Source of the DNA: Amphibalanus amphitrite
Taxonomy: Eukaryota; Arthropoda; Thecostraca; Balanomorpha; Balanidae
Length of the DNA: 64,000 nt
NCBI RefSeq assembly: GCF_019059575.1
Contig: NW_024881669.1
Span: forward strand, 124,001-188,000
Direction: 5' to 3'
Part shown: positions 1 to 12,621 of the stretch, one piece after another
How the letters are laid out: every line of letters begins with the position of its first letter
Numbering within the stretch: position 1 is the first letter of the stretch
Made by a program: the position numbers and the translations under genes
Notes under the pieces: generated by a model
Database searches by the model: none
What the model was told of the DNA's origin: nothing
The model's input: only the letters and a program-made list of their open reading frames with translations

Positions 1-1592
1 ACGCAGTGGTTCCGAGCCACAGAGAAGCGCGCGGTGACTCACCGTGTATTTATGTAGCTAAGAATCGCATTTGTTACTAAAGAAAGTCCTCGGAATTTAG
101 TGCGAAAAATGTTGGCGACCACGCGTTTCACTATCGCCGACATTTAGCCTTCTTGTACAAATGTTTACGTTGCGACGAAGGTGAGCTCTGAACGGCGCAT
201 TCCGTGCCTTTAAACGTGTTTTATAAATCGACCAGCTTGTGGCGATCCGTTTTTAGACGCTACTTCCCCTGAGGTGTTTGTTTGTGTGTGTGCGCGGGTG
301 TGTTGGGGCGTTGTCGCCGCCGGCCGCAGTGTGTTGCTGCTGCTCCGCCCTCGGCCCTCCGCGCCGAGAGGCGCCATCTCCATTGCGGCCGGTGCATACG
401 GAAACGAGCGTTTGGTTCTTTGGTAGCATGTACTTCCCGGCGCCGCGTCGTCATGCTGCATTTGCCCGATGTATTTTGTAAAGACAATATAACTTAGCGT
501 CGAAATTGGTCTTTTTCTGGTCTACTCTAAGCATTTTTTTTTTAGAACAGCTAGTTTTATTAAGGGATGCTAAATGTCCAAACGTTCTATATGGTACGCA
601 GTTGCATACCAACACCGGTTTTTGAAGCGCGACTCGCTTCCATTTATCCGCCTAGGCACCAAAATAAACTTCAAGGATCTTAACGCGAAAACAATTATGC
701 TTGTCACACGACCCATTGTCCTCGCACAGGCTGCATCTGAAACTCGTTTCGTTATCAACTGTTCCATGACAAGTAACTTCAAACGTGATCCAGTCACTTG
801 TTAGTAGATGTTAGAGTCACATGCTAGTAGGATGTCTTGGGACGACGAACGAGCAAGCGAGACAGTGAGCCGGGAGTTCTACACGCGCAAAAGAACGATG
901 CGAAATGCGAGACCTCCAACTGACATGTGCGGGACACCTCTGGCCGATCTAAACCGCGTACCAATCGTCGGCTGTCCCTAAACCTATCTTCTTAGATAGG
1001 CTCTAGTCTATCACGTGCTGGCATAAGCCAAAATCACTTTTCTGGCCTGGAGTGGTTTCGAAAATATGGTCGCATGTATAAGATCATTTGGGTCACGGTT
1101 ATAACATTTTCAGAGGTGTATAATTGATTACATCCAGGGTTGGAAATTTCGTCGCGATACTTTGCTTTTTACGCGGTTTATTCGTGAAAAATACTGTTCG
1201 ATTCCACCCCCCCCCCCCCCCCCCTAATAAGAGATGGATCGGTCTGAAGCAGAAGGCCGGTTGTTGATCGGTCGAGCGGTTGCCAAGATACATTGCCGTA
1301 AAAAAACGTCGTGGGGCCGGATCGGGCTCCTCATAGTGACAGTTCTTGTTATACCGCAGATAAACTCGTTCGCTCGTTAAAAACTGCTAAGAATATTGGA
1401 AACATCCGAACGCTGCATCATCCTCTAAAGCGGAACAATTAAATAAAAGAGATATAACGAAATAAACAAAAATATATTTGCCAAAGGAGTAAATCACAGC
1501 TAAAACGGTTCGAAACAAACTGCATACACAAAGAGTGTAGCATTCTTGGCACTAGCGACGATTATTCGTCTCGAGACAAACGGCAGATCTAT
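1..1592. other. no gene recognised
   Basis: I see no supportable gene here. Short open frames at about 210-500 and 570-800 occur on both strands and resemble nothing I know. There is a poly-C run at about 1207-1224. The stretch lies beyond the 3' end of the GST gene and ends at the target-site duplication of the LTR element. Confidence 0.5.
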
Positions 1593-1597
1593 GTTTC

Positions 1598-1782
1598 TGT
1601 AATATAAAATATAAATGGAATATAAAAGACAGTTAACTTCCTCCAAAAACCGAGTGTATTCTCCTCTCTCCAACCATCTCCCATTCATCGTTATTTTCCA
1701 TCCACGTGTCTTTGCGCGAGAGCAAATTATCAGGCATCCGTCAATCACATGAAATACGTTAACAGTGAGGCACCATCGAACA
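1598..1782 (+). repeat. left LTR of TRIM-like element
   Basis: This 185-bp direct repeat reads as identical to 2554-2738. It has TG...CA ends and is preceded by the GTTTC target duplication. Confidence 0.85.
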
Positions 1783-2414
1783 CCACCCCCTGACCTTCAA
1801 GGGTCACTCACTCTGCGGTGCCGAACATCCTCTACTGCACCTAAACACCACCCCCTGACTTCCAAAGTCGCTGCGGCCTCGAACGTCACCAATATGCCAA
1901 GGAGTCGTCGCATGGCAGTCACCACTGACGATCCAAATCTGGAGCTCTGCCTGGCTTCTGTCACCATCGGACATACTCAGGCACCGTTGGATAATTAATT
2001 AACCCTGGATCTGCACCGTCTTCCCCATCTGTTCTTCGGCATCTAACCGCACCACTGAAGAATCTGGCACATCACCACGAGATAATCTTCCAAGCTCCTT
2101 CGAAGGCTTCCACAAAACTTCTTGCCGGACAGAAATCCGTTGTCACATTTACGCCACTCATGCTGAGATGACAGGCACACAGAGCGCCATCTCACTGCAT
2201 AGGGTTCTCCTCGAGTACCTCCACAGGCCCAGTCACCGACACTGCGGACGGCCGAGTGGGCGCCCAGCTGCACTCGTCGCCGCTGTAGAACTAGAAGCGT
2301 GTGTTCGTCGAGGCTGCCGCCGTTCGCTGCGGGCTCACCCTCGACTCACAGGCTTTGAAGTCATGCTCTTCTCGAAGCCAGAATCCACCGAGGTTCGCAT
2401 CCTTTCCCATGTCT

Positions 2415-2420
2415 TTTATT
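2415..2420 (-). promoter_or_regulatory. possible GST polyadenylation signal AATAAA
   Basis: TTTATT on the plus strand reads AATAAA on the minus strand, about 500 bp beyond the GST stop. It lies inside the TRIM-like element, so the GST transcript may now end in transposon sequence. This is inferred from position alone. Confidence 0.3.
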
Positions 2421-2553
2421 TCCCTTGCAACAATCATCCACTATTCCGTTCGTATCGATCGTGTCGTTATACTCGTCATGGTGATCGTTAGCTTTACGTT
2501 TCTTTAGAGCCATTTTACCATCCGTATATACAAGGAAAAAGGCCGAAATAGCT

Positions 2554-2738
2554 TGTAATATAAAATATAAATGGAATATAAAAGACAGTTAACTTCCTCC
2601 AAAAACCGAGTGTATTCTCCTCTCTCCAACCATCTCCCATTCATCGTTATTTTCCATCCACGTGTCTTTGCGCGAGAGCAAATTATCAGGCATCCGTCAA
2701 TCACATGAAATACGTTAACAGTGAGGCACCATCGAACA
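2554..2738 (+). repeat. right LTR of TRIM-like element
   Basis: This is the second 185-bp copy. It is followed directly by GTTTC, the matching target duplication. Confidence 0.85.
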
Positions 2739-2920
2739 GTTTCCCCACTAACTAGGTGCGACACACAATAGCCACAGCTTCCTCACATCTAAATTCCACA
2801 TGACTGTCACATCTGACTGAGAGTTGAGCACAGACCGCCAGCACAGGCGTCCGGCGGCCAGTGTGCCGTCAGTTGAGCCCGCGCGCCGATAGCCGATCCC
2901 ACCGCCCAGACTGATTGCCG

Positions 2921-5900
2921 TCACTCGGCGCCAAACTTGGCCATTTTGTTGTTGAGCGGTCCCTTCATGAACCGGTCGCTGGCCATGTAAGCTTTGATGG
3001 GTTCCAGCTCCTCGAAGCGCTTCATGAACTTGGTGAGGTTGTCGTGCGCCTCAACCAGCGTGGCATCCAGCAGTTTGTGCTGGTCCAGCAGCTCGTACAT
3101 GACGAAATCGACCACCGTCAGCTGACGGGGCAGGGAACACGGTCAGAGCCCAGAGGGAACACGGTCAGAGGGAACACGGTCAGAGCCCAGAGGGAACGCG
3201 GTCAGCTGACGGTCAGCGGAAACACGGTCAGCTGCTGGAGGGGTAGGGAACACGGTCAGCGGAAACACGGTCAGCTGGCGAGGGAGGGAACACAGTCAGA
3301 GGGAACACGGTCAGAAGAAACGCGGTCCGAGAGAACACGGTCAGCTGGCGGGGGAACACTGTCAGCAGGCTGGAGAAGGAACGCGGTCAGAGAACACGGT
3401 CAGCCAACACTATATGCGATATGCATAGGCAACGGAGTACCGACACTCGCAATTACCCTATCGTGGACCGGCAGTTCGAAACACAGAAACGACGAACCTA
3501 CTGGCTTTCGGCTCTGATCCACATGCAGAAAGAAGTTCTGGTATAAAGTATCTATGCTTGCTCATCTGTGCGTTCTAATTCGACAGCATGCCCGTTGTCT
3601 ATTATCTGTCAGCCGTTTCGTGCCAGCGACACGCATCAATTCGTGATGCAGCATTATTTCAGCCCCCATATGCAATGGTCACAAAGTGCTGGTCACTTTC
3701 GTCAATGGAGGTCATCATGGTCTGCCTGCTCTGAGCCAATCGCTCAAACACTCACAAACAATCACAAAGAGTGAACAGAAAGTATCATACACGACGAATT
3801 ACAGTGGCGGACCACGTGAACCTCATTTTGATCATCTAACTGTATACATTCACGATGAATTCGAACCCGTTACCACGATTTGGTCATTGACCATCACACA
3901 CAAACAAATGGGGATTAATCAGACAATATTTGCCAGTCATCCTGACTGTCATGACGGCCGCAGCTGGCATCAATTGGGGCTAATTTTATTGACACTAGGA
4001 GCGACCAGCAGGGAGTCAATGAGGAGGTATTCGGTCTAATTGTCCTTAGCGAAAACTAAAACAGCAACGAGAGGCACATTAGCCCGGTCAATGGGCACAT
4101 TCAGCGATTGCCCGACGATGTGCAGGTGCAACCTCCAGACTTCGTAAATGTCCGAGATTCTGCTACGAAATAACGTGGCTAATTAGGCAGACAGAAAGCC
4201 GGCCTTAGCCTAAGGGCGAACTCACGTTCTCTCCGGCGAACCACTGTCTGTCTCCGAGAAACTTGGAGAACTTGGCGATCACGTCCTTGACCGACTTCAG
4301 GTAGCCTTCCTTCATGTCGTCCTGCAAAGGAAGGAGATCGGAAACCCGGTCAAACTTTGGAATACACACTCCTTTACCGCTTGCGAGCTGTTATACTTGC
4401 ATACAAGTTCGAAATTTGACGCGCTTTTTGTAATAAGCTGTAAATCATGTGCTGCTCCGGGCAGGTAAATTTCCGTGAAATGTTAACCTATATCTAAATG
4501 ATGCTTTATGTAACCAACTTCATCGATAGATCACCAACGAACCGCATAAAAATATTGGTTATTCCCTGTATCCACACGAAACAAATCTACCTCACATATC
4601 CCAGATGTAATCAGCCGTAATCGAGAAGATTGACATTTTAAATCGATATTGACATCCATCTCCGCTGATCTCTCCTCGTTATGTCTATTGTTCCGAAAAA
4701 CGTCTCTCAGAGCTGAGACAAGCTGTCTCGCCTCCCCGGCCAACTCACAAAGTTGGGATTGTAGCAGAGGCGCACCCAGCCGTTGCGGAAGTCCATCGCC
4801 TGGTTCTCCATGATGTCGACGCGGACACGCTCCTGCTCCGTCTTGCCGAGCAGGTCGTGCTTGCGGCCGATGTAGCGCATGATGGCATTGCTCTGGGTGA
4901 CGCCCACGTCGCCGTCCATCAGGTAGGGCAGCTGTCCGAGAACCACGCAGTCAGAGAGGGACAAACCAGGAATCAGCGGGTACAGGGACGATCAGTCTGG
5001 GGCATACGTAAGAGGCAGCACCGGCGGCCGCTAGTCAGAGTGTCTTTTGTCTCCTGACAAAAGACTTGATGAGATTGGGCCCGCTGCCGAAATCTAAGTC
5101 ACACGTGGCTTCAGCACCCCTACCGATCCTGGTTTGGCCCGCGTCGAGCCTGATGAGCCGCCGTTTTACGTTACTTCATGTTCCTTCAAACGCATACAAC
5201 GAAGTAGCGGACGTAGCGGGAATGGTTCGGATGTAGCGGAAACAGTTCATCAGCGGGAACGATTCGGGATGAGAACGCATAATGACGGATGAGGTCGCAT
5301 CCCAGCCAGCAATTCGCTTGGGCTGAACTGTGGCAAACGTTGGGCAGCTTGGGCTTAGCTTGGGTTTGCCCACTTTGATCAAAACCAATGCATTTTTTAC
5401 TAGGGCTGAGCTGGGGCATGCCGCAGCTATGCCCAAGTGCGGATAGCAGTAGCTCAGCCCGACATCTGCCCGCGCATCCAAAACAGGCTTAACTTGGGCG
5501 GAGCGCGGGCTGATCAAGCTGGCTGTGTCCTTCGGCTAATTGGAGTAAAGCCGGAGCTTAGCCATACTTGTTCGGCTGTTCGCGCATGCGCAGCTCTGCG
5601 CCAATCATGTGCAGCGTTTGTGACAGTCTGTGCGCTGTGCGACGAAACGACACACCGGTGTTGGGGTATTTGGTGGTTGATGTTTGGGCGCGTGTGACAG
5701 CGCGAAGAAGGGATAGTGCTCACTGCTCTTATCACGTGGACTGGCATGGAGTTTTACGGTAGGTAAGTGTATTGAATGGTGCGCTTGATCGTATGTAAAC
5801 GTCATGATTTTGACTGAGTTTCACGCCATCAAACATGAAGCTGAATAGCTGTTCAGCCTGGCGATTTATACCCTCGCTCAGAAAAGCCGCATTCCGTGCC

Positions 5901-8900
5901 TTCATATCTTTGTGAAATACCAGCACTTCTGAACCAGGAAAATGAAATACAAAACACAAATATTTATCTACTTATCACCGAGCACGCTCATTCTCTGTCC
6001 GCGTTGAAAATCGAATGATCATTTTATACGGATCAGTGAGAAGTGCTTTTACAGTATTAATGCAACAATAAGTTATTTTTCAAGCAAACATGCAATGTAA
6101 ATTAAACCAATTAATCTCTTTTTCAGGTACGTACCATTAGAGCAAATGGTTCCAAAAAAAAAAAAATGGAATAGTTATACAAACCAGGACCGGGTGGACG
6201 CCGCAGTCGCCCTCGCCAAGTGGTTTAGCGGAAACTGCCTGCTTATAATTAAGTAGGTAGGTATACCTACATTATACTGAAACTGCGCCGAAAGCTGGCC
6301 GACCACCTACTGCAGATGTGTATATGTGTGGAGGAGCCAGACGCTTCCAAAGCTCCCATTCACCAGAGTAAAATTCCTTATAAACGATTGTTTGCTAATT
6401 GCTTTATGTCTTATGAGCGATTACTTGCTGTCCTTTATGCTTTCGGTTGAGTGTTCAACCAAGTATTATGAACGGGGAAGGAGGCTAGCGGGCCTTTGAT
6501 TGTTTTATAGTTTTGATGGCGCTTTTTCATGACTCATGTCATATTATTGCTGCAGTTTGCACTCCACTGTTTCATGTATTTGTGTTTCATTTGAGTGTCT
6601 GTAGTCGTTTATAATATACATTCACTATCAAAGTCAACCACTACTTTCCTTTCGCAATGCTCGATGACCGGTTAACCCGGCAGTTGCTGGGGTATTTCGC
6701 CACCCACCGTTTGCTGGGGGGGGGGGGGGGCGTTAAACGCCCCCAGCCGATAACTCGAGAACCAATAGGCGCAGCGAAACGCACGAGGCGGCAAACGAAA
6801 GAACGCGACGAGACGCTTCAGATGAGTACTTTAAAGTTGAATTTTGAGGTCACAGGTCAGGTCAAGGTCAGGTCAAACACCTGAAATCGGGCTTTCAGTA
6901 GCATGGACTTCAGGACTTCGCAATGGGCGCCTCTCGTCATAAACTCTGTCAAAACGGTGCACAATCCATCATATAAGGCCTACAAGAGTGTCAGCTCCAT
7001 GCAGGGGTCAGTCAAGCATAGGTCAGGGTCAAGGTCAGGTCAACCGGGCAGGCACATATCCCCGAAAATAAAAACTGATATTCGCAGCCTGTGACACATG
7101 TTTTATGGGTAATTTGGGGCGTAGAACACGATGGTGACATTCATTTTATCATATGTGTACGTGTTTGGCTAAAAAAGTTCAATTTAAGAAATTCATGTAT
7201 CATGGTCGTGAAGTAGTCACGAGAAATTGCCAAGATTCAGTTCAAGATTTTGGAAAATGCGGAACGATAATCAATAATCGAAGATAGCCATTTGATTCTC
7301 CATGGTATTGGCAGTCTAATGGCGTTTACGGCATGTCTATATGTTTATTCTGTGATTTTATATGATTTTTTGAACATATGCCGTTTTTGGTCGAAAACTC
7401 AGAAATCATGATGCACTAAAACCTCGATATCTCAAACATTTTCCGACCGATTTTTTTGAAACTTTGTCACAATAAACTTCAGTTAATTCCCTACAGGTAC
7501 CCAAAATTTGGCGCGCCTGCGGCGCGCCGTTTTTATGCTATGGCCCGGCGAAAAAAGTGGGGGCGTTTAACGCCCCCCCCCCCCCCCCAGCAACTCGCGG
7601 GTTAACAGAGCATATGAGTGACCGTAACAATTTTAAATATGCATTGAAACCGCACAACCTGCTGAAAGTGCATTGGCTGCTCCTTGCTACTTGATCCAGT
7701 GTGAAGCAAATGCAAGATGAAGTCAAGTCGAGACTTGAGAAAACAGGAGCCGTCACTCGAGCCGATTAAGTCGGGATAGACAGGGCACACAGAGTGGGCT
7801 TGCCGGAGTTCAGCCCGCTCGGGCCCAGAGTAATCTCCATTATATAAATGGATTCACTGCTCGGGCTTAAATCGGGCTAACGCCAATCGTCGCTCAACTA
7901 GGGCTAAACTACGGCTGTCCGGAGCTCGCAGAGCGGGCATACCTCCGGCAGAGCATGGGCTTTAGTCGGCGTTTTTGTGTCATACGCCGACTTTAGCCCA
8001 AGCCCTAGCCGACTTTAGCCCGACTAAAAATCTCGGGCAATCCGCACTTGAGCCTGCTTGGGCCCGGAGCAAAATTGCTGGCTGGGATATTGACCTGACG
8101 TCGATAGTTGGTTGGGCCCTAGGGTTCAGCGCATTTATAGACACTGCGGTTGATCGGACATGTCAGTTGCTTGCCATTAGGGGTACCTACTGGAAATCGA
8201 TAAAAGCAACTCTGACCACTTTGGAGTTCTATAGCCTTGGCCACCCCATCTGAAGCGGACAAACGGAACAGAACTGTCCGCACGAACGCACGATCTCTCC
8301 CGATTAACGTAAAGGCAGCGACAATTTTACATGAACTTGATTTGGGAGGACCCAGATTTGACCTCGGGTGGTAAAGTTGGGTACCATTAGATTCATCACT
8401 TCCTGAAGAATCTGTTAGCTTTTCATTAAAAGCTTTATCTCAATTGCAAACAGAAGAACTCAGCAGCCACCATCCCCATCCATTATGGAGTGGTGAAATG
8501 GCAAGTGCAGGCAGGAACTAAGGGGTTCATGGACAGGCCTAAGGCATTTACAGCAGGCCAGGCCCCTCAGCACTACTTGGTTGAGTCTTATATTGGGCCC
8601 CATCACATTTTGAAAGGGCTGTTTTGGAACCTATATGCTCTGGTTTGGACAGTGCTGGTCAACACTGCACAACATTTGCAATCCATAGTGTGATGTGACC
8701 CAATCAAAGCCAACTGTACATAGGTACTTACATTGGGGAAGTCCAGCTTCAGTTTTTCTTTGATATCAAACCAGCATGACTTGTCATAGTCTGGGGCAGG
8801 GCCACACTCAAACTTCTTGTCTTCATATTTCTCCCCCGTGTACTCCAACAAAAGGCGAATTGGCTGGGCGAGCTGAAAAATAGACAGGTTATTATTATCA

Positions 8901-9469
8901 TTATTGTTCCAGAATATTCTGCAAACTGGATTGTTTCAAAACATGAAAACTTCATTTGGGAAATTCTTGGAAATGCATGGTACAATTAGGAAAGACAAAA
9001 TGCAAATAAAATAAAAGCATGCATGAAGTTGAGACTGTTGAGAGACAACATACATGGAGCCACCATGATTGTGATAAGAGAAAATGTGACATATCAGATA
9101 TTCAGCAAATTAATCATAAGAATCAAGGGTAAATAATAACAATAGGTCCAGAATCCTGTTACTAGCCATCACACACCACAGCCTACAATTTGCATAAGGA
9201 AAGAGCCCGATTGTCTTCATACCATTCAACAAATCTTCACAAATCACATCACCCAGCAAAGAGCAGCTCAAAATAGCCCCCTCCCCCCAAACAATGCTTG
9301 CAGAAGAAAGAACGAAAGTGACATAAATCAGTCATTCACAGCATGAGGCCTTGGCATGAGGCTTCAGTTGGGATTCGAAAGCTGGTGTATTTGATATTGA
9401 TACACATTATCACAGGGTACAAGCGGTATAATTACATACCCCACGAATATTCCAGTATGCCAGCTCCAT
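2921..9469 (-). CDS. mu-class glutathione S-transferase, five coding exons
   Basis: This cytosolic detoxification enzyme joins glutathione to electrophiles. Minus-strand exons are 9440-9469, 8732-8872, 4749-4931, 4226-4321 and 2921-3121. All junctions are GT-AG and phase 0, and they join into 216 aa against about 218 for the family. The start MELAYWNIRG carries the mu-class Tyr and WNIRG motif. Exon 2 (residues 11-57) holds the mu-loop region and ends in LDFPN. Exon 3 (58-118) contains the glutathione-binding TQSNAI motif. The last exon has the helix-capping VVDF and ends KMAKFGAE then TGA. Intron 2 (3.8 kb) holds a nested transposon pair, and the last intron's acceptor is embedded in a minisatellite. 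The 30-bp first exon is supported by the family match MELAYWNIRG then LAQPIRLLL across the junction. Family assignment is secure; substrate is not inferable. Confidence 0.95.
3112..3410 (-). repeat. minisatellite on the acceptor of GST exon 5
   Basis: About 16 irregular copies of a roughly 15-bp unit (plus strand GGGAACACGGTCAG) run directly into the 3' splice site of the last GST exon. In gene orientation the unit reads CTGACCGTGTTCCC, and its CTGACSGT core also matches the first bases of the exon (CTGACGGT). The array supplies many CAG trinucleotides next to short pyrimidine stretches. Confidence 0.8.
5301..8086. mobile_element. DNA transposon with CCCAGCCAGCAATT ends in GST intron 2
   Basis: The ends are inverted: CCCAGCCAGCAATT at the left, and the same sequence as reverse complement ending at 8086. 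Both ends continue into sequence rich in GGGCTA and GGGCCC-like words (5301-5560 and 7790-8086). The superfamily is uncertain; the dinucleotide AT flanks both sides. A plus-strand stretch at about 6150-6240 reads PKKKKWNSYTNQDRVDAAVA, which loosely resembles a helix-turn-helix DNA-binding start, so a transposase remnant is possible but weak. A TTAA-flanked MITE is nested inside at 6676-7601. Confidence 0.65.
6676..7601. mobile_element. piggyBac-type MITE with TTAA target duplication
   Basis: TTAA lies directly outside both ends (6672-6675 and 7602-7605). The ends are near-inverted: CCCGGCAGTTGCTGGGG at the left and CCCGCGAGTTGCTGGGG as the reverse complement at the right. Long G or C runs follow each end and there is no coding capacity. 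Inside are clustered AGGTCA half-sites at about 6843-6878 and 7005-7050. CCC-starting ends with a TTAA duplication point to the piggyBac superfamily. Confidence 0.75.
8087..8731. other. remainder of GST intron 2
   Basis: Ordinary intron sequence between the transposon end and exon 2. No feature recognised. Confidence 0.5.
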
Positions 9470-10905
9470 CTCCTAAAGTTATCGCAAGTGCCACCACCAG
9501 TGAAGAACGTAAGACTTCTAGTGAAATGCTGAAAAAGACTGTGAGAAGGCAACCGGCTCGTCCGCTTTTCCCGCCTCCGCGACCACGCCGGCTCGGGGTT
9601 GGCCTTGAACATGAGCGGCGTCACCTCCGGTCGCCCAATCACAGCGCTGTTGGCACCCGGCCGCCGACCCTCCCCTTCCCCCACCGCCGGCCGTCAGCCC
9701 GCCCCTCCCCCTCCTACAGGACCGGCCGACCGGCGAAACCCTGGGAACGGGAGCGGACGGAGGTGGGGGGGGGGGGGGGGGGGCGACGCTGGGGAGGAGA
9801 GGGGGGACGTGAGACAGAAGGGACATGGCGATTGGCGAAACTTGGGCGAAACACTGAACGCTGAAGCAGGCTGTCATACCTGTCGTACCAATGAAGCTTG
9901 TCATAATAACCTTGCGTTTTACCTCACCTGATCCAGACACGCTTGTCAGTAAACAGGCTACCTAAGGAGAGAGTAACACCTGGTTTAGAGCTTTGGTGAA
10001 AATTGAAATGCCATTCTGATTCACAGGTAGGCCGCCCGTGCTGTCACACACAGCCACACCCTGGGAATGAGGCACGGGCCGGGAAAGACACGAGAAAGAG
10101 ACACTCGTTACGTCTAAACAATATATTTCCTCGGTGACCGGCTGGATACACGGACACACGTCACATAAATACACTCTGTCGACGAACATCACAATCACTA
10201 CGGCAGTTCGGACAGCGGCTCCCGTGTAAAACGAGGGAGCTCAGTTGCTACAGCTGATCACGCCAGTAAGCGGCTGCGACGGACGCCGCCCCAGGCACCG
10301 GGTTTGGCCGCGGGTCGCACGGGTCGTTTGGCAAAACATGAGCGGCTGGTGCGGGTACACGTCGGGTGACGTGACTACGCCTTTCTCCCGCCTTTGCAAT
10401 AGCACGGCGTCCGCGGCTCCCCACCAGACAGCGCGAGTCGCCGCACATTTCGGTGGCCCTCTTGACCGAGTCAAAGTCAAGTCATCGTGACGAATACGAT
10501 CCAGGAATAGAGTCCGATCTTGATGCGACGACAGCGGTCACCGAGCACAGTGGCCGCCCGCGTTACCGGTGAACCCACCGATTCCCCTCAGCCGGTGAGG
10601 AGTGCGACCTCACGCCCGCCTCGCGACCTCGATATGCTGCCTGATCTCCGCCACCGGCGGGCAGTTTTAGCGCCCCTAGCCGCCGTACTGTTACGACTGC
10701 CGTCCTGATACAGGTGGCAGCACTGCTGCCGATAAATGCTGCCGCCATTCCGCGTCCTAGCTTGCCAAGTCTTGTGCATCACCTACCGTCGACCTTTCCA
10801 GCTTTCAGACATCATCACTCACACAGTGTGACCTTATCATTTGTGCCGCTACGGTCTCTCATCCCTGCCCATTCGCCCGGCTGCACTGTCTCCGACGCTC
10901 CGCCC
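9470..10905. promoter_or_regulatory. GC-rich region upstream of GST
   Basis: This stretch lies between the GST start codon and the next transposon. It is CpG-rich at about 9550-9790 and 10220-10720, with a long G run at about 9763-9783, as expected of a promoter. No TATA box or known regulatory site could be fixed. The unidentified 3' end of the PIX gene should also lie between here and 12737. Confidence 0.35.
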
Positions 10906-12486
10906 CATAGGCGTCGCCAGAGATTTTCGGTTGGGGGGGCAAAATCAACTTTTGTGTCAAAACTTGCCTTTCCCCAGTCTTAAATCACTCGTTTTACATA
11001 TCATTCGACGCGCAATGGTGCGAGGAATCCCATGGTGACAAAGGTTTCCTTCTAGCTATGACATGTAATTTTTTAAAAAAAATTCGAAATTTTGAAATTT
11101 CATAACAAAACGACTGGTAGAATTATAGTGGCTGCGATTGCCGACGCACTGCAGAGGGCCCCTGTGCAGACGCTCGACGCTTATGATCATTACCTACCGA
11201 TTTAGAGGTGAAAAACGCTCCATTTGATCGGATCACCCTGCTAAAACCTCCATTCACGCATGCATGCAGAGGTTTTACGTGAAATGCATAGGACTTATCC
11301 CAGCCGCCGATCGTAGCTAAGTTGGGCATTCGGCGGAGAGTGAATGTGTGAAGTGTGAATCGGAAGTAATTCATCTTTGCTCCAGTGAGAGGAAGTGTTT
11401 TGTTCAATCGAGTGTGAACAAAAGTTTCTCGTTTTTCGTGTGAAGGGAAGCGCTGCAAACGTGAACAAAAACTGTTAAACAGAACCAAAAGTTACGCACG
11501 GCATAGCGGCAAGGGATCCCTTAGAGATAGGTTTGTGACTTCCAGGCCATTTCAGGCCACTCAGGGTCAGTGCTGACTCTCAGAAGCCTGCTTAGGATCC
11601 CGGAGATCGACGTGGGTCACCTCAAATATTTACGCGTACGTGGTGCTTTAGGGCTTTCCGAGCCCAAGGTGGGGTCCTCAGAAGCCAGTGTGGGCGGCGG
11701 GCGCTAAAGACTAGGCCCAGGGTGAGCCTGGAGCCCTCGGATAGCAGTGTGAACCCTCGGGGTCTATGTCGAATCCCTAAGGACCCTACGTAGGGACAAA
11801 ATAAACATGTGTTGCGGACCTCAGAGGGACACGTGAGCTGTGACCCCGCAGATGCCGGCTTGGGGTTGGCAAAGTCTGTCGCCTCAAAAATTTGGCTGAA
11901 CTATCAGAGGCCAGTTAAGGTTCTCAGAAATGTTCGAAGGCTCAAAGATCCCTGTATGGGCCCTCAGAGAACATGGACACCAGTGGGGCTTTCAGAGGCC
12001 GGTTTGGGCCCTCTAAAAGCTTCTTTAGGGCTCAGTGGAGCTCCTTAGGAGCCTTTGTTTAAAGCAAGCTCATGAGCCCTGCGACACTTGTACGGTACTT
12101 GAGCCTGTCGCAGACATTTGACGAGAGTTGAGAAAGGCCCCGAAGATTTCGTTTCACGCTTTGAACGAAAATTGTGTCAGCACTCCAAAACTTATGAAAA
12201 TCAGCTGTAAAATGTAATAAAGAACGAACTAGGAACATGTAATGAATCACATCATTGACATTTCCGAGTCTGGACTTGGAGTCTTGAAGATTTTGGCGAC
12301 TGCGAGTCAGACTCTGGTTTGAACTGCACGCTCCAACCGAGTCTGACCTCACAGGCATTCTCAGAAAGGTACCCCCATTTTTTCCCGACTCCAAAATCTC
12401 ATCGGATCTGTATCGATCTCAGGGGGTGCCCGGTCCGAGGTTGGGGGGGCAAGCTGCCCCGCTTGCCCCCCCGTGGCGACGCTAAT
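10906..12486. mobile_element. hAT-like non-autonomous element with repeat-filled interior
   Basis: The 9-bp sequence GCTCCGCCC (8 bp plus one possibly chance base) flanks both ends, at 10897-10905 and 12487-12495. The left end CATAGGCGTCGCCA and the right-end reverse complement ATTAGCGTCGCCA are imperfect inverted repeats, each followed by sequence containing GGTTGGGGGGG. The interior at about 11520-12060 is a degenerate tandem series built around CCTCAGAGGCC and GGGCCCTCAGA. An 8-bp duplication and CAGGGGCG-like ends indicate hAT, although P elements also make 8-bp duplications. No transposase is visible. Confidence 0.75.
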
Positions 12487-12621
12487 GCTCCGCCCTCCCG
12501 TCCCCTCTCAGCCCGTCCCTCGATCTGACACCTCCGCCCCCCCCCCCCCCGCCCCTCCCGGCCCGTTCCTCCGTCCGACACCGCTCTCCGTCCTGCCGCC
12601 CCTCCACACCGCCCCAGCCGT

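Larger units (their letters stand above)
1598..2738 (+). mobile_element. TRIM-like non-autonomous LTR retroelement, apparently whole
   Basis: Two 185-bp direct repeats (1598-1782 and 2554-2738) read as identical. Each begins TGTAATAT and ends CGAACA, so they have the TG...CA ends of LTRs. They flank a 771-bp non-coding interior, and the element is bracketed by a 5-bp target duplication GTTTC (1593-1597 and 2739-2743). A purine-rich stretch just before the right LTR (about 2531-2546) suggests plus orientation. There is no gag or pol, as is normal for TRIMs, which depend on proteins from other elements. The identical LTRs imply a very recent insertion. It lies about 180 bp beyond the GST stop codon, probably in or next to that gene's 3' UTR. 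Confidence 0.85.

Noticed and set aside
2915-3517. Plus-strand 200-codon open frame
   Set aside because: It is antisense to GST exon 5 and then runs through the 15-bp minisatellite.
5732-5959. Minus-strand open frame FHFPGSEVLVFHKDMKARN inside the GST-intron transposon
   Set aside because: Short, with no family match; perhaps transposon debris.
9343-9864. Plus-strand 173-codon open frame over the GST start region
   Set aside because: It is antisense to GST exon 1 and then reads GC-rich promoter DNA, giving Arg/Pro/Gly filler.
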